From a virus: DNA of 38,686 nt. The stretch covers positions 1 to 38,686 of the IMG/VR virus record IMGVR_UViG_3300025087_000196, one strand, 5' to 3'. Position numbers and translations under genes: made by a program. The notes beneath the pieces are model-generated. The model was not told where the DNA came from and did no database searches. It saw only the letters and a list, made by a program, of their open reading frames with translations. Positions 32,582-38,002 of the stretch are shown here, piece by piece (positions within the stretch are counted from its first letter, which is position 1; each line of letters opens with the position of its first letter).

Positions 32582-33450
32582 AAGTTCTCATCTCCATAAA
32601 AAGGTTGTATATTACAGAATTGTCCTTTGTCATCAAATTCATAGCTCCAGGTCATATTTGCAGGGTTTGTATTCTTTTGAGCCGGCTTCTTAGCGTGTTT
32701 TATCTTTAGCCTATGACTGCTGAGTGACAGATAAATAAAGGCTCTCTTAGCAGTCGTGCCCCCACCGTAGGCATAATCCCTTGTTATTATTTTCTTAACA
32801 CCTCTTACTATCGTCTCGGTTGGTGGGGGTATCTGCATCCCGATGACTACAATACTGCTGGTCTTACGGAATAGGGCATCTATCTCAGCGCCAGCCAGGT
32901 AAAACTCATTATTCAAGTCCAGATAATCTATAACGGATATGTGGGCCGGGTTAATTACATCTGCGAAGTTGTCGTACCGCTCGTAAACTTTGAATGGTGC
33001 ATCTATCGGGATACCCAAATCTTTGAATCTATCGTGCATTTGTTCGGGCCCGGTTTCCGTATTGAAGAGGTCAATAGGGAAGTTGTACATATTGAGTTTG
33101 ATAAAATCATAGAGGTATGTGGTCTTACCTTCTTGTTTACTGCCGGCGACTATAACGACATTCTTAGGGTAGATAGAGGCATACTTGTGGATTTCAAAGG
33201 GCCAGAGCAAGGGGACGATGTTACCTGGGTCTGCTCGTTGCCAGGGTATCTCGGTAAGCTCATTGTCTATACGCCTATAGTTGCCATAGCCTAATGACTT
33301 AACAGGTAAGCGGGTCAGGATGACCCTTAAATGCTGTTTGCCTTCAGGCGATTGAATATCTAAGTCCGCCCATAGTTCCCTGACATTGAAATTACCAGTG
33401 CCTAGAGCTAACCATTGTTCCACGATACCCTGAGACAACTGCTTTGGCAT
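32578..33450 (-). CDS. RecA/DnaB-like P-loop ATPase, 290 residues
   Basis: Residues 1-65 look like a winged helix. The ATPase core has Walker A GSKQEGKT (103-110), a catalytic Glu in FNTETGPEQ (about 132), Walker B HISVIDYLDL (Asp175) and a sensor-like VVIGMQIPPPT. The layout fits a RecA/KaiC/DnaB-type motor without the usual DnaB N-terminal domain. It may act as a helicase, helicase loader or recombination motor and is the only clear replication-type enzyme here. Coupled to gene 33451. Confidence 0.7.
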   Translation of the reverse strand: MPKQLSQGIVEQWLALGTGNFNVRELWADLDIQSPEGKQHLRVILTRLPVKSLGYGNYRRIDNELTEIPWQRADPGNIVPLLWPFEIHKYASIYPKNVVIVAGSKQEGKTTYLYDFIKLNMYNFPIDLFNTETGPEQMHDRFKDLGIPIDAPFKVYERYDNFADVINPAHISVIDYLDLNNEFYLAGAEIDALFRKTSSIVVIGMQIPPPTETIVRGVKKIITRDYAYGGGTTAKRAFIYLSLSSHRLKIKHAKKPAQKNTNPANMTWSYEFDDKGQFCNIQPFYGDENF

Positions 33451-33702
33451 TTAATCTTGCTCCCACTGAAGTTGATTATGGATAATACGCATCAACTTCT
33501 TGTTAATTCGCAACAAAGTAGCCGGGTCTACCAGGGCATTGCCGATAAGGTATTTTGTGGATAGGTCTCTGAGTGCTGGCGTGTCATTAAAGGCATACTC
33601 ATAGCGGGGTTGAGTGTAGTCAATAGAAACAAGCGGCATACTTTGACTAATTAGAAAGGTAGCAAGTCCGGTGTCTGAAGTTCTAAAAAGGTTCTCTGCC
33701 AT
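33451..33702 (-). CDS. DUF5659-like protein, 83 residues
   Basis: The product LFRTSDTGLATFLISQSMPL, then EYAFNDTPALRDLSTKYLIG, matches the short DUF5659 domain pattern found beside phage replication genes. Ribosome site GGGGGTGATGA. It ends directly at the start of the ATPase gene, so the two are probably one functional unit. Confidence 0.65.
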   Translation of the reverse strand: MAENLFRTSDTGLATFLISQSMPLVSIDYTQPRYEYAFNDTPALRDLSTKYLIGNALVDPATLLRINKKLMRIIHNQLQWEQD

Positions 33703-33738
33703 TCATCACCCCCATCATCAACATCCTTATTTAAGACT

Positions 33739-33767
33739 ACCATATCACTTAAGCACCGCTTTGTCAA
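33739..33767 (-). promoter_or_regulatory. Promoter of the ATPase operon
   Basis: On the minus strand TTGACA (33767-33762) and TATGGT (33744-33739) are 17 bases apart, with a ribosome site and ATG 33702 downstream. Confidence 0.75.
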
Positions 33768-33778
33768 TAGCCCTTGTC

Positions 33779-33815
33779 TTGTTATAACTGTAATGATTGT
33801 TATAACTGTAATGGC
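33779..33815. repeat. Tandem GTTATAACTGTAATG repeats between divergent promoters
   Basis: GTTATAACTGTAATG occurs at 33781 and again at 33799, an 18-bp period, and GTTATAAC is itself a perfect palindrome. The repeats lie between the leftward promoter (33739-33767) and the rightward promoter (33827-33855). They could be operators or replication iterons. A third site is at 34517-34532. Confidence 0.7.
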
Positions 33816-33826
33816 GTCAAACTAGC

Positions 33827-33855
33827 TTGACAGCGTTACAATGATATGCTATTAT
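33827..33855 (+). promoter_or_regulatory. Strong promoter for the HNH gene at 33862
   Basis: TTGACA (33827-33832) and TATTAT (33850-33855) are 17 bases apart. GTG 33862 starts six bases after the -10 box. Confidence 0.8.
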
Positions 33856-33861
33856 TACGTT

Positions 33862-34263
33862 GTGGAAGTCAAAGAGTTTTTAGAGCAATTAAAGGCTAAC
33901 GGGCTTGGTCTTTATGAGGCTATGGATAAGCTAGACATTTTGGCTGCCAGACATGGCTCAGTTGGTGCTCTTTATTATCCTGTTCTTTGCGATGTCTATG
34001 CCAATTGGGAATATCGGGAAAAGCCTAAACGCAAATATAGACCTACTTCTAAATTGTCATCTGAAGAATGGCAAGTGTTACAAGCAAAATACGATTATAG
34101 ATGCTTTTATTGTGGTAAACAAGTACAGAGACTAACTAAAGACCATATCATGCCTATTGCTCAGAATGGAGTAGATACAATTGATAATATTGTGCCTGCT
34201 TGCAAACACTGTAACAGTAAAAAAGGAACGCATCTCGTTCAAGTCCAGGTGAGACTATTATGA
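33862..34263 (+). CDS. HNH endonuclease, 133 residues, probably leaderless
   Basis: The frame is open from ATG 33841, but that ATG lies inside the promoter, so GTG 33862 is chosen. The N-terminal half is helical (EVKEFLEQLKANGLGLYEAM). The C-terminal half is a classic HNH: YDYRCFYCGKQVQRLTKDHI, then NGVDTIDNIVPACKHCNSKK, with both CX2C pairs and the DH catalytic pair. It overlaps the next gene by four bases. Confidence 0.8.
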   Translation: MEVKEFLEQLKANGLGLYEAMDKLDILAARHGSVGALYYPVLCDVYANWEYREKPKRKYRPTSKLSSEEWQVLQAKYDYRCFYCGKQVQRLTKDHIMPIAQNGVDTIDNIVPACKHCNSKKGTHLVQVQVRLL

Positions 34264-34511
34264 GACCTAAAAGCGAATCGGCTCAGAAAATAACCGGTTG
34301 GATAAATCAATCTACTGGCTGGTTCGCCTATTTTAATATTGACCGGGATCTCGGTATTGAAAACAGGAGAGACAAAACTCTACGTAGAGTTATTGTAAAA
34401 CGATTATACGATAGAGGTTTGTTAATTAGAGCGCCTAATAAACAAGGTATCTATAAAAGATTTATACCCGCCAAGGAAATTAACTGGCGGAACTATAACA
34501 AGGGTTTGTAA
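34260..34511 (+). CDS. Small basic protein, possible winged-helix DNA binder, 83 residues
   Basis: ATG overlaps the HNH stop. The segment NRRDKTLRRVIVKRLYDRGL, then IYKRFIPAKEINW, looks like a basic winged helix. Repeats of the GTTATAAC type lie on both sides of this two-gene unit, so it may be their binding protein. Inference only. Confidence 0.55.
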   Translation: MRPKSESAQKITGWINQSTGWFAYFNIDRDLGIENRRDKTLRRVIVKRLYDRGLLIRAPNKQGIYKRFIPAKEINWRNYNKGL

Positions 34512-34516
34512 CGCAC

Positions 34517-34532
34517 CTGTAATGGTTATAAC
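34517..34532. repeat. Third CTGTAATG/GTTATAAC site
   Basis: CTGTAATG is followed directly by GTTATAAC, six bases after the stop of gene 34260. It uses the two half-elements of the 33781-33815 repeats in the opposite order. Confidence 0.55.
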
Positions 34533-34630
34533 AAGCGTGGCCAAGCGTGAGAAAAAGGGATTTTCTAACCCCTATATATATATTCCCCCCTAGGACCCCT
34601 CTTTTAAGAAATAACACGTATATAAGAAAA

Positions 34631-34669
34631 GAGGCAGAGCTTTTAACCCTTCAGGGTGAACCCTGCCTC
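34631..34669. terminator. Bidirectional hairpin between convergent blocks
   Basis: GAGGCAG (34631-34637) pairs with CTGCCTC (34663-34669), with an inner ACCCT-TC-AGGGT hairpin. It lies between the rightward unit ending at 34511 and the leftward block ending at 34708. The rest of 34512-34707 holds A/T-rich spacer and no gene. Confidence 0.55.
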
Positions 34670-34707
34670 TCAAACCTAGAGATTCTGAGCGGAGACGGAC
34701 ATTACTA

Positions 34708-34878
34708 TTATAGCACTCTTGTCAACCCTTTGGGGATGAAGAACGTTTTGCAGTTCTTACACCGCATCTGCATTACTTCAACCACCTTACCGGTTCGGGG
34801 TGGTACTTTGTGCCAGACACGCCGGTTATTGGCGACTTGGGAGCTACCGCATTCAGGGCACGTGAGTTTAACTGTCAT
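34708..34878 (-). CDS. Zinc ribbon protein, 56 residues
   Basis: ATG 34878 with GGGAGAGG upstream is preferred to the longer frame. CPECGSSQVANN and CKNCKTFFIPKG form a zinc ribbon with a basic loop (NNRRVWHKVPPRTGK), like transcription-factor-type ribbons. Overlaps the upstream gene slightly. Confidence 0.7.
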   Translation of the reverse strand: MTVKLTCPECGSSQVANNRRVWHKVPPRTGKVVEVMQMRCKNCKTFFIPKGLTRVL

Positions 34879-35404
34879 TTTTACCTCTCCCTGGCGCATC
34901 GGGATAATACTTCCTGACGATACCGGCGCATTGTTTTAAGGCTGCTGTATAGGTTGCATAGGATGCATGGGCTGCTGCCCTGGCTGCATCGGCTGCATAG
35001 GCTGCATAGGATGCATGGGCTGCTGCATAGGCTGCATCGGCTGCATAGGCTGCATTGGTTGCTGCATAGGCTGCATAGGCTGCATCGGCTACCCTCATTA
35101 TATCCTCAATAGATACCTGCTCGCCACTGGCCCACCGCTCTGTCATCTCAATCGCCTGCAAAGGTCGAGTGTCACCTTTAGTCGCATGCGGTAACGCTAA
35201 CCTGGCACATTCACATGTAGCGAGCACAAGGATTTTGCGCCTTTCAGAGCGGGGGCTTCCTAAGTATTTGCCCACAAGCCAGAGCATCCAATCTCCCCGC
35301 TCGCATTTCTCCCAGGCCTCCTTTAGCGTAGGATAATCCTTTGCCCATTCTAGTGCTTTCCTGCAAGCTCCCAGTTTTTCAATGTCTTCAATCCATTCTT
35401 TCAT
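34868..35404 (-). CDS. Immunity-protein-like protein with Ala/Tyr repeats, 178 residues
   Basis: Residues 1-100 (ACRKALEWAKDYPTLKEAWE, then RGDWMLWLVGKYL and CECARLALP) match a phage/bacterial family annotated as putative immunity protein. Residues 108-155 are a run of AAYAADAA-type repeats, encoded by tandem 9-mers, and probably form a regular helix bundle. Function in the phage is unknown; protection from a toxin is a possibility. Confidence 0.65.
   Translation of the reverse strand: MKEWIEDIEKLGACRKALEWAKDYPTLKEAWEKCERGDWMLWLVGKYLGSPRSERRKILVLATCECARLALPHATKGDTRPLQAIEMTERWASGEQVSIEDIMRVADAAYAAYAATNAAYAADAAYAAAHASYAAYAADAARAAAHASYATYTAALKQCAGIVRKYYPDAPGRGKNDS
34939..35095. repeat. Tandem 9-mer repeats inside the Ala/Tyr-repeat gene
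   Basis: Variants of GGCTGCATA repeat in tandem on the plus strand, encoding AYA/ADA triplets on the minus strand. The array is likely to vary in copy number between relatives. Confidence 0.8.
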
Positions 35405-35439
35405 TTTTATTCTCCTTTCACTAATTTTATTTTAGTGGC

Positions 35440-35751
35440 TTACGTTCTCCCTGTCCAGATTATTTGATGCGGTTTGGCTAGTGCTAACGCAATCTCTTCC
35501 TTATTGCCAGTAATACACCCTACTTTCCTCCCTTTATAGTTAGTACAATGTTGGTGCTTCATAACATTGCAAATAGGCGAGTCATTGTGTATGTGCGCAA
35601 CAGGTTTATAATGTAGGCATATATGGCAAGTGCCCTTTAGGTGCGGCATAGCCTTTAGTCTCCCCCCGTCTACTGTTCTATCGGCGCAACCTTTAGCCTG
35701 TTCTATAAAATGGGTGATAGCCCAGCTATGATTTTTAAGTGTCGCTGTCAT
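35440..35751 (-). CDS. Cys/His-rich hypothetical protein, 103 residues
   Basis: Cys and His residues in CHICLHYKPVAHIHND, then CNVMKHQHC and CITG suggest a metal site. The N-terminus has HSWAITHFIEQAKGC. Family not recognised. Confidence 0.6.
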   Translation of the reverse strand: MTATLKNHSWAITHFIEQAKGCADRTVDGGRLKAMPHLKGTCHICLHYKPVAHIHNDSPICNVMKHQHCTNYKGRKVGCITGNKEEIALALAKPHQIIWTGRT

Positions 35752-35797
35752 TCCTTTATCCCCCTTATCTTATTTGCCAGCTCGTCAGTGGTAGAGG

Positions 35798-36070
35798 CTA
35801 GAAACTAAGTAACCCAACTGAATCTAAATCCTGTTTTATCCGCTTTAGATTTTCTGGGTTATCTAATGTGCTCCTTGCTAATACAGGAAATCGCTCATGG
35901 AAGGCATGTTCACTGAGGAAATGCCACTTATCCTTTACCCAGTTGCCACAATACCAGATACCACCATGTTCTGTTACTGCGACTGTATATTCAGTTTCGC
36001 CTTCCTCTACTTTATCAATCACTAATCCCTTGAAAGAATCCTTACCATTTTTAATAGTTACCAATTCCAT
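35798..36070 (-). CDS. Hypothetical protein, 90 residues
   Basis: ATG 36070 with AGGAGGTAAGAGA upstream is preferred over a start at 36094. The product begins MELVTIKNGKDSFKGLVIDK and is a small beta-rich domain (TEYTVAVTEHGGIWYCGNW) followed by a helical end. No motif recognised. Confidence 0.65.
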   Translation of the reverse strand: MELVTIKNGKDSFKGLVIDKVEEGETEYTVAVTEHGGIWYCGNWVKDKWHFLSEHAFHERFPVLARSTLDNPENLKRIKQDLDSVGLLSF

Positions 36071-36114
36071 TTCTCTTACCTCCTGTTTAGTCAAGCTCTC
36101 CTGAAGTTGTTATA

Positions 36115-36309
36115 CTAACGCTTGTCATTGAGATTCCCCTCGGCTATCTGCTTGCCATTTACCGAGACGTAAAAATTACCGTCTCTTGCCAAAGTGGTGT
36201 CAATTCTGCCTTCCCATGTGGCAAGTTGTGAACTGATAACCCGATGTGCTAACCGATGGACTACTCCTGCATGGTGACCGTACTCCAGATACCCAATTAA
36301 CGCTGCCAT
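36115..36309 (-). CDS. Hypothetical protein, 64 residues
   Basis: The product MAALIGYLEYGHHAGVVHRL continues with SSQLATWEGRIDTTLARDGN. Ribosome site AGAGGTAAG. Function unknown. Confidence 0.6.
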   Translation of the reverse strand: MAALIGYLEYGHHAGVVHRLAHRVISSQLATWEGRIDTTLARDGNFYVSVNGKQIAEGNLNDKR

Positions 36310-36373
36310 TTCTTACCTCTGTCAAGCCCTTTTTAATATTTATTTTCTGACCGACTGACGAAAGGGGGGAAAC

Positions 36374-36649
36374 CTATATTACTCCGGTTCTTGGTAAGAC
36401 CTTTTCAAAGCCGGCATCCGGTGACCATCTATAACACTCAACCCCTCGTTTAGCTAGAGCTTTCATTAACCTCATTTGCTCCCGCTTGAGATGGATGGTT
36501 CTGGCTTTCTTGACTTCTACTAATACTAACCGCCTCCCCTTGAAACATGCGAAGTCAGGCCATCCCCTTTTAGTTACTTCCCATCCGTGCTTTGTGGAAA
36601 ATTCAATGAAGTTTAATTCTGCTTTGTTTCTAGTCCTTTTCTTATCCAT
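36374..36649 (-). CDS. VRR-NUC family nuclease, 91 residues
   Basis: The whole protein is a minimal VRR-NUC domain: basic start (MDKKRTRNKAELNFIEF), Asp32 in RGWPDFACF and Glu45-x-Lys47 in LVLVEVKKA, then CYRWSPD. Ribosome site AAGGAG. First gene of the leftward block from the promoter at 36671-36699. Third such nuclease in the genome. Confidence 0.8.
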   Translation of the reverse strand: MDKKRTRNKAELNFIEFSTKHGWEVTKRGWPDFACFKGRRLVLVEVKKARTIHLKREQMRLMKALAKRGVECYRWSPDAGFEKVLPRTGVI

Positions 36650-36670
36650 TTTACACTCCTTTTAATAAGT

Positions 36671-36699
36671 AGTATAACTGGTTTGTTCCATTATTGCAA
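36671..36699 (-). promoter_or_regulatory. Promoter of the leftward block 36649-34708
   Basis: On the minus strand TTGCAA (36699-36694) and TATACT (36676-36671) are 17 bases apart, followed by AAGGAG and ATG 36649. Confidence 0.7.
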
Positions 36700-36776
36700 T
36701 CTTTTAGCTTTAGTAAGGGGGTAGGGGGATAGTTCTATTCTACGTATTATATCAACTCAACCATCCGTCTATTCCT

Positions 36777-36843
36777 GGTATAGGACTTACGTTGGATTGA
36801 TTTATACTGCCTCCTCTAATCCCCACAACCTGAGTCCTATACC
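36777..36843. promoter_or_regulatory. 11-bp inverted repeat upstream of the terminase small subunit
   Basis: GGTATAGGACT (36777-36787) is exactly complementary to AGTCCTATACC (36833-36843), 45 bases apart, ending 18 bases before the TATAAT box. A candidate looping operator, or a site bound by the terminase small subunit. Confidence 0.55.
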
Positions 36844-36856
36844 CTACTTGACTTAC

Positions 36857-36867
36857 TGTGCTATAAT
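36857..36867 (+). promoter_or_regulatory. Extended -10 promoter of the terminase small subunit
   Basis: TGTGC then TATAAT (36862-36867) gives an extended -10 element (TGnTATAAT). No good -35 lies 17 bases upstream. ATG 36874 starts six bases after TATAAT. Confidence 0.65.
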
Positions 36868-36873
36868 TGTCAT

Positions 36874-37431
36874 ATGACCACTAAAGACCGGCTTAACTCC
36901 AGACAACACCTCTTCGTTCTGAACTTACTTGCCGGTATGAACCAGACTGAAGCTTATATCAAGGCCGGCTATTTACCCGATGGTGCGGCCCAAAACGCAT
37001 CATTACTCCTCATAAACAACCATCATGTTAAGGCTTTCTACGAGAGAAAATTAGCTTTATTAAGCTCAAAGACGCTCGCTTTAGTCGAGAAAACTATCAT
37101 GCAACCAACAGAAATTAAACAACGCCTCTCAACCCTCGCCAGGGCCAACCTGGTTGACTTCCTAGATGCCACCGGGCAGCCCTCATTGACCAGGGACACG
37201 CCCAACCACCAGGCAGCCACCGAATATTATCACCGACACAGGGTAGACAGTGATGGGAATCCTATTATTACTAAGAATATCAAACTGGTAAACCCAATTG
37301 AGCCTCTGCGTGAGCTTGCTAGGATGCATGGGATGTATGCACCGTCCAAGCACCTGGTCGGGCATGTGAGCCTGGTCAACAAGTTCGTGGATAGAAAGCG
37401 CATAGACCTGGAGGAAGAGAATCCTCAATAA
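36874..37431 (+). CDS. terS: Terminase small subunit, 185 residues, probably leaderless
   Basis: The N-terminus LNSRQHLFVLNLLAGMNQTE, then AYIKAGYLPDG and NASLLLINNHHVKAF, is the DNA-binding helix-turn-helix region of the Terminase_2 small-subunit family. The middle has EIKQRLSTLARANLVDFLDA. The C-terminal part likely contacts TerL. It recognises packaging sites and feeds DNA to TerL. No Shine-Dalgarno site; the -10 box is six bases before the ATG. Confidence 0.85.
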   Translation: MTTKDRLNSRQHLFVLNLLAGMNQTEAYIKAGYLPDGAAQNASLLLINNHHVKAFYERKLALLSSKTLALVEKTIMQPTEIKQRLSTLARANLVDFLDATGQPSLTRDTPNHQAATEYYHRHRVDSDGNPIITKNIKLVNPIEPLRELARMHGMYAPSKHLVGHVSLVNKFVDRKRIDLEEENPQ

Positions 37432-37522
37432 CTAAAAATGTCAAGTCGTTATGTTAAGTAAAGTGTGAGTTGAGGCTAGATATTCGTACATAACAAACAT
37501 AGTGCGTAGCTGAGGTTGAAGA

Positions 37523-37819
37523 ATGGCATATAAAGATGGTAGCCGAACAACCGGGGGGAAAGCCTACCGCCAACATCAATCTTTAAAGAAAGTAGTCAGA
37601 GAGCGATATAACTATACTTGTCAGCTTTGCGGTAATGAAGGCTGGATTGTTGACCATATCATCCCCTGGGCAATAAGTCATGATAGTACCCTCGCCAATC
37701 TTAGAGTGCTGTGTCATGGTTGCAACTTGGAGCTAAGACGTAAACGCAAAGATGCAAGACCATCACCTGCAGAGTGGCTCGACTCTCTTAAGAAAGCAAT
37801 GAGGCTAGACAGTGTATAA
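37523..37819 (+). CDS. HNH endonuclease, 98 residues, in the packaging cluster
   Basis: The core is CQLCGNEGWIVDHIIPWAIS, then LRVLCHGCNLELRRK, a standard HNH with two CX2C pairs and the DH motif. HNH proteins of this type between TerS and TerL are known in several phages to be needed for DNA cleavage during packaging. The start is ATG 37523 with GAGG upstream. Basic N- and C-termini suit DNA binding. Confidence 0.85.
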   Translation: MAYKDGSRTTGGKAYRQHQSLKKVVRERYNYTCQLCGNEGWIVDHIIPWAISHDSTLANLRVLCHGCNLELRRKRKDARPSPAEWLDSLKKAMRLDSV

Positions 37820-38002
37820 TAAGGATACGAGTAGCATCAGTACCTACTACGTTAGGAGGAAAGGGGTGGTCGTGTAAATCCCTGGCTACCCCGTTACGAT
37901 AGTATACCCGGAGTTTTTTACACTAATTTTGAAAAGTAATTCTCCGACTTAACATAAAGTTATAGTGGGAAGGGTAGGGGGGGAGAAGTAAGGGGTGAAG
38001 GT
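37820..38002 (+). other. Intergenic region with hairpins between HNH and TerL, possible packaging site or leader
   Basis: No gene is seen. GGGGTGGTC (37863-37871) pairs with GGCTACCCC (37884-37892), allowing two wobbles, and AGTAG with CTACT upstream. A T6 run (37914-37919) follows 21 bases after the stem. From 37961 the plus strand is purine-only up to the TerL start. A cos/pac site or a regulatory leader are both possible. Confidence 0.4.

Noticed and set aside
34939-35095. CRISPR-like or minisatellite array
   Set aside because: The 9-mer repeats have no spacers and are explained by Ala/Tyr codon repeats in the minus-strand gene.
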